A stretch of 64,000 bases of DNA from Liolophura sinensis. Taxonomy: Eukaryota > Mollusca > Polyplacophora > Chitonida > Chitonidae. Positions 33,359-42,798 of this stretch are shown here, one piece after another; within the stretch, counting starts at the first letter, position 1; the number at the start of each line of letters is the position of its first letter. Where the stretch lies: the NCBI RefSeq assembly GCF_032854445.1, contig NC_088306.1, positions 19,685,764 through 19,749,763 on the forward strand, read 5' to 3'. The notes beneath the pieces were generated by a model that saw only the letters and a list, made by a program, of their open reading frames with translations, was not told the origin of the DNA and did not search any database. The position numbers and the translations under genes were made by a program.

Positions 33359-33487
33359 GTTGCTTGTATTGTAACTCTACTTTGTTGGGTATTGCTTCGG
33401 TTGCTCGATACGTCTTGGGCTACCATCTGTCTAATTGGAAATTTGGGGCAACCCGAAAATGGTCGTGGGGTCCTCTTGTTGCTGCAA

Positions 33488-34038
33488 CTACTTCTTCCTG
33501 CGTTGCTTTGCAACTACGTTGTAGATGTGCCGCTTGCGGAACCGCCTTCGGCGGAATTGGTCGGTTCTTCTCTTCCTGTTGTGCCCACAAGATAGACGGG
33601 CCGATTGTGCTTCCGCAGGCTCTCGAACTGCTGCACTTTTCCCCATGCAAATGGCAAGGCTATGGGGCTCTACAACAAGGTTGTGTGATTGCTCGGCGGC
33701 GTCCTTGGCGTGTTTGGCTTTGGCTCGTACTTGCTCGGCGGCGTCCTTCGCGTGCTTGGCTTCGTCTCGTGCTTGCTCTGCGTCTTCCTTGGCGTGCTTG
33801 GCTTCGGTCGTGCTTGCTCTACGTCTTCTTTGGTGTCCAAGGCTTCGGCTCGTGCTTGCTTTGCTTCGTGCTTGGCTTCGGCTCGTGCTTGCTCTGCGTC
33901 TTCCTTGGCGTGCTTGGCTTCTGCTCGTGCTTGCTCGGCGTCTTCCTTGACGTGCTTGGCTTCGGCTCGTGCTTGCTCTGCCACATACCATGTATCCTTG
34001 GCTTGTTGCTGTGCATGTTGCACGGTATCCCTACCCAC
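33488..34038 (-). pseudogene. Coiled-coil protein with basic tail (frameshifted)
   Basis: The minus strand encodes about seven 14-residue repeats (consensus AEQARAEAKHAKED, two heptads; 42 bp in DNA, 33689-33971). A basic tail with HNRKRRTDQFRRRRFRKRH and a final AKQRRKK ends near 33490. A one-base loss near 33807 splits the frame in two. Upstream it begins inside a copy of the hairpin module (34023-34096), so the natural N-terminus is missing. An A/E/K-rich rod followed by an arginine-rich tail suggests DNA or nucleoprotein binding, as in a core or packaging protein, but this is only inference. Confidence 0.5.
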
Positions 34039-34096
34039 GGCAACAAAAGGTAGCCGAAACTGGGGCTACCATCCGCAAAAAATGCGCTATAGTATG
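34023..34096 (-). promoter_or_regulatory. Double-hairpin module, copy 2
   Basis: Same two stems as at 32925-32996, inverted. This copy lies inside the centre, 145 bp from copy 3, separated by GGGTGTCCC / GGGGTATCCC direct repeats. Confidence 0.55.
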
Positions 34097-34237
34097 TGCA
34101 TGCTGGGTGTCCCTTGCAACTGTGTGTATGCGGGGTATCCCTTGTTGCTATGCAGCTGTGTTCTGGTGTGCGCATGCTGGGTGTCCCTATGTGTGCTGCT
34201 TATGGGGGTGCATATGGGGTGTGTATGTGGGGTATCC

Positions 34238-35243
34238 CTACCCACGGCAACAAAAGGTAGCCGAAACTGGGGCTACCATCCGCAAAAAATGCGCTATAGT
34301 AAGGTCTTTTATCCGCGTATAATGGAATTTGCCAGCCTTCTCAATCAGCAGCAGATTGATTCGGGGCGTGTCGCCGGGCTTCTTGCTGAGGCGGTGCACG
34401 ATCACGCCCATGTCCCACCCGAACACGTTGATGGCGAGGTCGTTCTTCCCCTCCACTTTAGGGATCTGAGAGATGGGTGTGGGGGTGTCGATCCCCCCAA
34501 AGTCAAGACCATCATTGGTGGGATACTTTGTTGGTCCCTGGGGGTTTCTGGCGGCTGGAAATAAGGCAGACCGGAGTGCCCATCGGAGGCAGTCGTCGTC
34601 TTTGTTCTTCACGTTGATGACTGCTTTCTTGTTACTCACGGCTGCAGGTAGGGGGATGTAGGACCCGCCTCTCAGCGGCTGATACCTTGCAATGTATGGT
34701 CAATACTGGGCTGGTATACTCTTCACTGCCATCGGCGTGGGCCTTTCGCAGCTGAACCCTGAGGCCTAGTTGGAACTTAACCCCGTTGAGTGCCAGGATC
34801 TCTTCTTCTAGCTTCTGGCGAATACTGGCTCGAATTTCTTCTAAGAAGGCTACTGGGTGCGTCCAAACACCTTCGGGTACGCCCATCTGCCAGACCCGGA
34901 GGAGATTCCTTATGGCCGTGCCGGTGTTAATGAATTCTAGTTTCTTTTCACCCTGTATTCCACCTAGCAATTCATCCAACTCCTCGTTACAGAGGAAGTT
35001 TTTGTTGTCTTGCTTCAACTCCTCGTTACTGCGGGGGTTCTTGACGTCTTGCTTCAACTCCTCGTTACTTCGGGAGTTCTTGATATCTTGCAACCGCTTC
35101 CACTCAGCCACAGCCGTTTTATGCCTGTCGAGGATCCCCTGCAATTCTTCCAAGGCATTGCGGGACCGTGGGTACTTGGGCCGCACACCTAGGAGCGTCT
35201 CAAACTCCTCCCGTAGTGCTCGCGCTTTTTGATGATGCCTCAT
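34238..35243 (-). pseudogene. PolB N-terminal region, right-arm copy (deleted, truncated)
   Basis: Starts at ATG 35243-35241 with the same first ~180 codons as the left copy. An internal deletion near 34699 then shifts the frame. From about 34639 to 34312 the correct frame resumes without the extra G, including the KNKDDDCLRWALRSAL block and the VIVHRLSKKPGDTPRINLL stretch that the left copy has partly lost. It ends in the hairpin module at 34241-34312. The two copies thus carry complementary lesions, and neither reaches the catalytic domains. Confidence 0.6.
34241..34312 (-). promoter_or_regulatory. Double-hairpin module, copy 3
   Basis: Arm partner of 32925-32996, with the same CGCA/TGCG and GGTAGCC/GGCTACC stems. 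Lies at the end of the right-arm polymerase fragment. Confidence 0.55.
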
Positions 35244-35285
35244 TGTACGCGCCTATATCATCATTATACTAATAACATCAACTCT

Positions 35286-35564
35286 CTAATTGTAAATTTC
35301 GATAGCCGCCAGCCGTTTGAACTCATCCAAGAAAGTCTTGAGCCTCCGCTGTCTTTCACGCGTCTGGACCCTATTATATCCGCAGGCCATGCAAAGCCGA
35401 AATCGGTTTTTAACACCCCGACCACAGCTAATACATGGCAGGGTACCAAGACCCTTGCGCAGACGGTTTAGGTGAACCCCACAGTACTCCCCCAGACAAC
35501 TCTTACCACAGAGCTCCGTGGAGCCGATGGGTAGCCACCGGCAATTATTGTAACCCTTTGGCAT
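35286..35564 (-). CDS. Small zinc-ribbon protein, right-arm copy
   Basis: Identical 92-residue product to 31545-31823, with the same Cys/His set (C44-C47, C58-C61 and the upstream C28-x2-H31). It lies directly upstream of the right-arm polymerase start. Identity of both copies, against lesions in the adjoining polymerase, points to a young duplication or very recent conversion. Confidence 0.6.
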   Translation of the reverse strand: MPKGYNNCRWLPIGSTELCGKSCLGEYCGVHLNRLRKGLGTLPCISCGRGVKNRFRLCMACGYNRVQTRERQRRLKTFLDEFKRLAAIEIYN

Positions 35565-36016
35565 GTTGTTGTATACACAATTGGTGTAGAAGCATATCTG
35601 AGCAATGGGTATGTCTAATAGAACCCCAGATGGGGGGGGGGGGGGGGTGGGGGGGCCTCTATTTGTTATGGGGAGGGCCCCAAGGGGAGGGTGGTCCAGA
35701 GCCTATACTCCCCTATACTAGAACTTCTGGACCTCGCCGGGAATAGGGGCTGGGAGCCTCTATTTACCAAGGGGGTGGGGGGGTGCCAGAACCTATACTC
35801 CCCCTACTACTTCTAACGTTATTATTGTGATGACCCACTTATGCGGAAGGCAGTGATTACAAACTATTGATCGATCACTCCACTAAGTAAAGGTACACCA
35901 TGCCTTTCATGACATGTCGGCATGAGCAATGGAAAAATAAAACTCCATTAACACAGCTTAAAAAACATGACACACACTGCACTGAGAGTCTGTAAACTAA
36001 GGATATCAGCTCTACT

Positions 36017-36292
36017 TCACGCTGAGCGTCAAACCCAGTTCCGGTCATACCAAAGACTTTAAAAACAGTACTTGTTGCTGCCTGTTAGAGCGAGGAAGCA
36101 GGACTGGTTCGCCGTGTGTCAGTACAATGTGAATGGGTAGGGTGTCAAGTCTGGAGTCCTCGGCATGATACTTCAGCGGTGGCAGCACCTTGCCAGGATG
36201 GACTCGCCCTGCTACAAGAAGACAGTATATGTACACACATCTAATGACTCATCGTAGTCATGTAATTGAAAAATTTTTAAGTATGACGTAAA
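36017..36292 (+). repeat. SINE family C, head truncated
   Basis: AAACCCAGTTCCGGTCATACC, AAAGACTTTAAAAACAG, TCCTCGGCATGATACTTCAG, GGATGGACTCGCCCTG, then a tail AAGTATGACGTAAAACC. The tail is a mutated form of the family A/B tail. Confidence 0.7.
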
Positions 36293-37137
36293 ACCAGAGG
36301 GATTCGTTTATTCATACTTCGCTTTGTTTATATCACGAAAAACAAAATGGCAATAAACGATATCCTAGTCTATGGTCTTGTATGTAAATACAAGTATGAC
36401 AAAAAACAACATTATAATGGAGAACAAATACAGCTTCATGGTATTTCATATCACTGTAAACAAGAACAGATTAAACTATATACAGATTCATGAGGTTGCA
36501 CATCGCCAATTCAAAGCCAAATACAAGATAATCGAGTATCACAAATAACAAAATCACAACAATATACAACTTCATTCTGTCAAATATCACCAAAACGTAT
36601 ATCTTTAGCATGAACAAAGATAAATAACTTCGTTTCACCAAAGCTTACAGCAGAACAAGCATTCTTAAGGGACTAACAGAACAGGTGCAAAGCTATGGTG
36701 ACCGCTGGGTAAAGTATGGGACGTATAGGTCCTACCTAAAGAACCACCATCGACATACAGTTTCACAGCGTTACATACATGTATGAGAAAAATGAACAAC
36801 CAATGGTATACATGTATTTGCATCGTATAGGCTGACATGGTGTTACATGCCACCTACCGAAAAGCACGATATACAACTCCGTGTTGTAAAATACCACCCA
36901 AAGTAAGAACACCGCAATGGCCATACAATTGTTTAGTACCTTCCACTATTAAATTTCCGCTGGCAATACCCCGGTTCGCTAATTTGATTTCCACCAGTGA
37001 CCACTGGTGCCATAAATGTGTTTTCTGATCTCAAACGTTACTAAAGAAATTTCCGTTTGGAACTTACCTGGATCGGGAAGCCGCCTTAGGTTTAAACCAG
37101 ACTTTAATTAACTTAACTTAGTTATATACGTTTGTGA
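36293..37137. other. no gene recognised
   Basis: AT-rich; no exon or repeat recognised. Confidence 0.5.
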
Positions 37138-37356
37138 CGTCACAGCCATGGTACGGCCAGACGCCTAAACATCTCTGTAAAGTCACAGCTACGGTGCGGC
37201 CAAGTCGCCTTAACATCTCTGTAATGTCACAGCCACAGTAAGGCTAGTTGCCTAAACATCTCTGTAAGGTCACAGCTACGACGCGGCCATGTCGCCTAAC
37301 CATCTCTGTAATGTCACAACAACAGTACAGACACGTTACCTAAACATTGTTGTAGG
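37138..37356 (-). repeat. 43-45 bp tandem repeat at the end of the IFI27-like exon
   Basis: Five units. On the minus strand each runs from a G(G/T)(C/T)AAC/GAC step through GTGAC(A/T)TTACAGAGATGTTTAG. The unit nearest the exon overlaps its last codons (AACAATGTTTAG|GTAACG, donor at 37339-37338). The farther units repeat the exon-end plus donor-like segment with GGCGAC in place of GGTAAC. Confidence 0.75.
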
Positions 37357-37640
37357 TTATCCTCACAGATTATCCTCTGGCGTTCTCTTTTCTTGAAGTT
37401 CTTGATTAACGCCACAACTCCGGACACAATTCCGAAGGAAGCGCCAGTGCCTGCAGCTCCGATCCCGGCGGTTGTGGACGCTGCCAGGCCGGCTGCTCCA
37501 GCTGACTGGAGCAGGGCGCACTTGCTTCCGGCGGAGACGGCACCGTCATACGTGGACATGAACCAGGCGGCAGAGGAGCCAGCGGCAATCCCCCCACTGC
37601 CAAAGCAAACAGCTGCAATCACAAACGGTGCGGACACCAT
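37314..37640 (-). CDS. IFI27/ISG12-like small membrane protein
   Basis: From the ATG at 37640-37638 (GCTGCCATGG context) the frame encodes 108 residues. It shows the Gly/Ala-rich hydrophobic pattern of the IFI6/IFI27 (ISG12) family: APFVIAAVCFGSGGIAAGSS, then AGSKCALLQSAGAAGLAAST and GIGAAGTGASFGIVSG. In vertebrates these are interferon-induced mitochondrial or ER-membrane proteins that affect apoptosis; invertebrate members also exist. The last ~30 residues (FKKRERQRIICEDNLQQCL) are charged. A donor (TTTAG|GTAACG, 37339) may end the exon at 37340, in which case the listed last codons are intronic. An upstream exon is possible through an AATAG acceptor just before the ATG. The family call is firm, the exon limits are not. 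Confidence 0.75.
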   Translation of the reverse strand: MVSAPFVIAAVCFGSGGIAAGSSAAWFMSTYDGAVSAGSKCALLQSAGAAGLAASTTAGIGAAGTGASFGIVSGVVALIKNFKKRERQRIICEDNLQQCLGNVSVLLL

Positions 37641-37860
37641 GGCAGCTATTCCCCGTACCGACCGATGCCACACCGATTAGAGCGTACCTCCGCACACCTG
37701 TGAACAAAACAAAGGAATACTGGATGGAAACGATGCATGTCAAAGGGAATTTACCATATCTCCTAGTGCAAATGTTTTTCTTTATACAATTACCAATTCC
37801 TGTAAATATTTTGAAGTTTTTAAACATAAAAATTAACTTGTTATATGCAAATAAAGGATA

Positions 37861-38660
37861 ATGGTATTGAAGACATTAAAATAAAATATTTGAAATTAGG
37901 ATATGCTCCGGATCCTCAGTCAGCTGAGAATATGACTTTTTCTCATGAATTGTAAAGCAAAGAGAAAATCACACCTTGCTACAGAATTGTAAGTGACGAT
38001 ATGGTCATTCCCCCTGGTATAAATTTATTACTAGAAATACATATACGGCATATTGCTTTGCAAGCATATTTTACTGTTGATACATTTCTGCAAAACTAGT
38101 TTCACCGGGTCTTTTAGCCTATTCGTATAATATTCGTGTGAAATATTACATCGTTCAATGGATGGATCCAAAACATCCAATGTCCCCCACCACCCCTTCT
38201 CGTGACAACATTACTTTTTATTCCACTCCCGCTGAAAGCAATTGTGACATCATATGACGTCACAGAAAGATTGAACATTTGTAACCAATGTGTAGGACAT
38301 CCGGTTGACCTATTTCCATCAATACTGCTTTTGATTGGTCAGCTGCGTGTTCTTGGTTACCAGTTTCGACAGGTATATACTTACTGCTTGTGTCTGGTTG
38401 TCTTGATGGAGGGTCTAGCACAACATTTACACCATAGTTGTAAGCTACAAGAGTAAAACTACAACAACAACAACAAGAAATGGTTATTGTACCATGATAA
38501 TGAGACAAAAACATTGTACGGTGTTTTGTGAGTTTATACCTCGCCCAGGGTTTTATTCTAACTGGTCCTGTCACTTCATAAATAGCGGTTATTTACTTTT
38601 ACCGTCTATTAACTACACTTCGTCTTACCATACCTTTCCTTTCCATGTTCTCTGCCTTTG
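37861..38660. other. no gene recognised
   Basis: AT-rich; an ACAACAACAAC tract at 38460 and a TGACGTCA motif at 38257. No exon recognised. Confidence 0.5.
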
Positions 38661-38663
38661 CCG

Positions 38664-38921
38664 TCAAGGTCGGATTAGCCAGACAACATTCTCCTCCTTA
38701 CTCATGAGCAAACACACCACCTTCTGTCGACTGATGGAGAAAAACGAGCCAATCTCCTCTTTCGTTAGCACACCACTCAAGAAGAGGGCGTTACAGAAAT
38801 TGCTCAAATCTTTGACGTGGGTAAGAATGGCCGGAAGTGCCAATGAATACCCAAGTTTTCTCAGGTGAACATCCAAATTAGGATCTTCACACACACGGGA
38901 TTCTGATAAACATATAGCCAT
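38664..38921 (-). CDS. Possible death-fold (CARD-like) exon
   Basis: A minus-strand frame whose middle part reads DPNLDVHLRKLGYSLALPAI, then LTHVKDLSNFCNALFLSGVL and TKEEIGSFFSISRQKVVCLL. The order fits a CARD-type six-helix death fold: a leucine-rich helix, an H..DL helix, a ..SGVLTKEE turn and a SR.KV..LL helix. Molluscs carry many such genes. Possible splice sites are a TTTATCAG acceptor near 38904 and a CATGA|GTAAGG donor near 38699. Codon use and length (~65 residues) are plausible for one exon. No partner exon was identified, and the family assignment comes from pattern only. Confidence 0.35.
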   Translation of the reverse strand: MAICLSESRVCEDPNLDVHLRKLGYSLALPAILTHVKDLSNFCNALFLSGVLTKEEIGSFFSISRQKVVCLLMSKEENVVWLIRP

Positions 38922-39430
38922 AAAATAACTATATATTTTAATCTATGCTTCGAAACAGACAGTCGTATACCAGCCGTCAACCCGTCCCGGGTCAATAGTC
39001 GCAAGGCCAATTCCCCAAAACGACGTTTAACACAGAATACCAATGGGCTCAAGAAAGTATACAAAGTGCGAAAACAGGAGGGAATCATTCAAAGAGAAGT
39101 GGTGAGCAAGGTATATTCTAGGCGATTGAATAAAATCAGTATTCAAATCGCGTACCATGCTGCAAAAGAAATTGTTAATAATAAGACATGTATGTCAGTT
39201 GCGCTTTGATTGAAACTGTTTATATATATATGGCTATGTTATTCAACACGATGAATATACGGCCCATAGTCCCGGGTTAAACGGAATTAGACACAATCGT
39301 GAAGCAGAGCACCAGAGATTATGGACGCTCTTCATACAGTGAATATCACTTCAGTCCAATGCTCAGATCCACTTACATGTGCGTTTACCTGTAACCAGAC
39401 TGCAGAAGAGGGTGACTAACTCCCATTGAT

Positions 39431-39667
39431 TGATTTATTTATTTTATTGGTGTTTTACACTGTGTTCAAGAATATTTCACTTATACCACAGAGGCCAGCA
39501 TTTTGGTGGGAGGAAACCGGACAGAGCCCGGGGGAACCTGCCGCAGGTTGCTGGCAGACCTTCCGTATGTACGACCGAAGCATGGACTGGACTTGAACTC
39601 ACATTGGTTGGAGGCTACTGGGTCATTGCGCCGCGCTGACGTTCTAATCCTCGGCCACGGAGGCCCC
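39431..39667 (-). repeat. SINE family A, near full length
   Basis: Tail, core with a short GAAACCCACGACCATCC loss, B box and GGGGCCTCCGTGGCCGAGG head on the minus strand. Confidence 0.85.
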
Positions 39668-42252
39668 AACTACCGTGGAAACAAATGTCATCAAGACATG
39701 AGCTACAGCGTAGTTACAATTAAATTAGCCTACTGCTTTGTAGAAATGGGTGTGGCCATAATGGGTAAGCAAGGGCCTTGAACATCACAAATGGCAGCTA
39801 CATGTTACAAGTAATCCCTTCAGCTACATGGAAAAAGAGAGCCGATGTCAGCTTCACAAACACCCTAATTTCAATCCTCCTTATGTAAAACCAGGCCTCG
39901 TTTTTTGTATCAAATAACTTTAGTCACACATTTAAGTGTGAGATCAGGACAGAACTTGAGCTACAGCTGGTACATTGTTCTACAGTAAAGAATCAGTGTA
40001 CGAAGTCTGAAGTTCTTTGGGCAAAACAGTTTAATAAGGAAGTTTCTAGTTCGAGCTCTTTTATCAGTGAAGGTAGAAAACGTCCAACTGTCCATCCATT
40101 GTGACCTGTGAACTCAAAAATGTTAAGCACCTTCACTTTTATATGGTCGTCTGAAGAAAGTGTCTCAAAATAATTTAAAATTAAGTTAATTTATTAATGA
40201 TAGAGAAAATAGAGAAGCTGAACGTTTGTGATCTTGAGAAGTTTCTAAAGGAAAGAGGCGTCATTTGTGTCTCTGGAAAAAAGTCAGAGAGGTGATGAGT
40301 AAGTCAATTTCAACAAAGGTTGCCTAACATTTTTCACTAGTCACATGACACAGCAGGGCTGTTTTTACCTTTGACGACAAAGGATTTCCAACTCCAAACT
40401 TTCTTACTGTAGCAGTCATTGAATTTTTAACCTCCTAAGTCCTAAGATAGTTGATAAATATGGGCCCAGAGAAGAGTCAGCGATGAAGTGGTGTATACAA
40501 ACACACGATAAGGTTGGCCAAGTGGTCAAGAGATATATATATATCCTTGAATATAATAAAAAGTGACGTAAAATATAATTTAAAAAAAACTATTTTATGC
40601 TTATGAATTTAATTAATTCAATTGGTTTCACATCAAGAGTTTTGGAACATAATGCTTAAACCTGTTTAGCATAATCTTTGAATATAATGTAAAAGAAAGC
40701 AAAACAAACAAAACATTTTTATGTAATTTTATACCTAAGAATTAAACTGCACTTTTGACAATTATGAAACTTTTAAAAATTGATGAAAAAAAAGTACTAT
40801 TCATTCAACATTCCAACACTTACTCATTTCTTTGCTATATTACTAGATCAAATGTACGGTCAACAGTTATATCCAGAAAGGAGCACACACAATGTCTCAC
40901 CGTCTTGATAATCCGCCATTGCTCTGCAAATATATGTAACCCTGTATAAATGGAAGTAACATTTAATGATGGTCAATTGAGCATACATGTGTTATCTATT
41001 TCAATAACCACCTAGCGGACTGTCCGCTTTCCTCACACGATATCGCTCTCCGCTGTTGTATATGTATATGTGAACTATCCTTTACTATACAGCCTAAAAC
41101 AACAACTAACAGCTAAATGAAAAGATAGCTCTTGATAGTACAAATGAGGATATATGATCTAATTCAGCTCATCTTTCTCAGCTGAAGCTTTACATCAGGC
41201 AATTCTCATTGTTCTTGGGGAAAGGCGGTACTCTTTTGCTGGGTTTTACTTACTTTTCTTCATCCGCACTCGTGGCTGTGATCTTGTTATTAATGGCACA
41301 TACCGTGGAAAGAAATTCACCATTTTCAGTTCCTTCAGCTAAATACCAAACTGAACTGCATTTGATTTATAACGAAACCTTCGGGACTTATATTTTCCGA
41401 AAAATGTCAATTAAGAGAATTATAAGGAGGAATCCGTCAGTGGTCTAAACTGTCACAAAGATTACGACAATGCAATCGCTTCTGGATTGCATATGTAAAC
41501 ATCATTAAGGACTGAGAGCAAATAATGGGTCTAGTAGCAAAATACGATCTTCCTAATATCGATAATGTATAACACAATATCGCATCTTACATATGAAGTT
41601 CACTGAATATCTCCCGTCATCTACACAAGAAGGGGAGGTCACGTCAAAAAGGTCAGCCTTCGGCCATGTTTCTAAATATAGCGACCTGAGTGACCTGATG
41701 GTGGAAGGGAAACCCCGGATAAAACTGAACATTCGATTGTCCATTCAAAATGTGATAAATGTGCAGTAGACATCTGAACGGTCTCAACATTTTGCAGATG
41801 AAGTTTATAATAACAGCACAATTTTTTCACCGTCCTCAATATTGACAGGTTAAGAGGCCGTATTTCACCCGATGAATGCGACCATTTCCCAGTTCTCACT
41901 CTGTCATCGCTGCTCTGGTTTTTCTTTCTATATGCTCTACGTCCTAATGATATGTCTCATTAAGCATTCTTGAGTAGGGCTTCTGCGACGAAGTCACTAT
42001 GAGTTGAGTAGGAGGTTGAGTTAACTATAGGTAATCACATCACGCTCTCTTCCCTTTTCTATAGTTATGAGGAATATCGAGAAACACACCCATCACATAT
42101 AATGCCTCAAACCCCAGGAAAGTTGAACAAAATCTGTAAATTCTGGTAAAAATGAGGAAAAGATAGCAATGTTCTCCAAAGTTCAGTCAGATCCGCACAC
42201 TAATGGTCGACAAGAGTTAAACTGAACACAACATACGCCCGAACAAATATGT
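39668..42252. other. no gene recognised
   Basis: 2.6 kb of AT-rich DNA. A (TA)n patch lies near 40530. I see no SINE, exon or ORF with family features; it may be intron or intergenic DNA. Confidence 0.5.
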
Positions 42253-42329
42253 TTGTTTGAAATGTCTAAAAGAATACCAACAGGATATTGTGATGAGTAT
42301 ATACTCCGGTGGAAAGTATTCTTGTGGGT

Positions 42330-42798
42330 GCTGATGATAGATTATCGTATTAATAGTAAAGTGAACTCCATGGCCAAGCGTCTAAATGTGATCAAGGTAA
42401 GCCATGCCAGAATAAACTCTCTGGGCGACGACCTTAAAAATGCACTGGCCAAACTGTAAGCCAATGAAGAAATTATTAAAACGTATGAAACTAAATTCAC
42501 TTCAATGCATAGCGAAATAGAACATATCAAGCCCCAGGCCGAATTACCGAGTAAATCAGTTGCATCGTTGAAACTGGAAAACGAACAACTCCATGATAAG
42601 GCCGAACAAAACAGTCGCCGAACATTCCCATGCACTAGTGACCTTAAAGTGCTAGAAAAGGAGTCCACTTGTGAAGCTAAATACAAATTAGTACAACAAA
42701 TAAACGTTTCTCTAACGCTAAAAGATCTATCTTGCTCGCATTCCTTCGGAGTAAAGAAATCGCAGGGAAATGGAAAACTGTTCACCGCTGGGACTTGA
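42330..42798 (+). pseudogene. LINE ORF1 remnant (coiled coil)
   Basis: Heptad-rich sequence (VNSMAKRLNVIKVSHARINS, EEIIKTYETKFTSMHSEIEH, LKLENEQLHDKAEQNSRR). The last block resembles the LE..LRD..EQYSRRN boundary between the coiled coil and RNA-binding domain in L1-type ORF1 proteins. An in-frame TAA at 42457 separates two parts. The RNA-binding domain after SRR is not recognisable. Confidence 0.55.

Larger units (their letters stand above)
31299..35811. mobile_element. Palindromic Polinton/adintovirus-like element (defective)
   Basis: Two inverted arms, 31299-33052 and 34173-35811, surround a 1.1-kb centre. Both ends read AGTAGTAGGGGGAGTATAGG inward. TCTAA lies directly outside on both sides (31294-31298 and 35812-35816). 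Each arm has a GC-rich terminal zone, a zinc-ribbon gene and the N-terminal region of a type-B DNA polymerase. Seen: arm symmetry, termini and frames. Known: Polintons and relatives have AG-start terminal inverted repeats, 6-bp target duplications and a protein-primed PolB. Inferred: this is a deletion/inversion derivative of such an element, because PolB should occur once, and here only its beginning is present, twice. No integrase, protease, ATPase or capsid gene was seen. A chimeric assembly is possible but less likely, since the arms carry different lesions. Confidence 0.65.
34173..35811 (-). repeat. Right arm of the palindrome
   Basis: Inverted copy of 31299-33052. It lacks about 143 bp within the polymerase region (junction near 34699) but keeps the ~24 bp lost on the left. 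GC-rich G9/G8 runs at 35631-35656 differ in length from the left arm. Confidence 0.9.

Noticed and set aside
33211-34564. Long plus-strand Leu/Cys/Trp-rich frames in the palindrome centre
   Set aside because: They are the reverse of the coiled-coil repeats and hairpin modules; the minus strand gives the regular heptads.
31877-35232. 148-codon frames opposite the PolB starts (31877-32323 and 34786-35232)
   Set aside because: They are antisense shadows of the charged polymerase N-terminus; Ser/Leu-rich by reverse coding only.
31299-35811. Assembly fold-back artefact as the full explanation of the palindrome
   Set aside because: The arms differ by unique indels and are separated by 1.1 kb of single-copy DNA; still listed as a risk to be tested with long reads.
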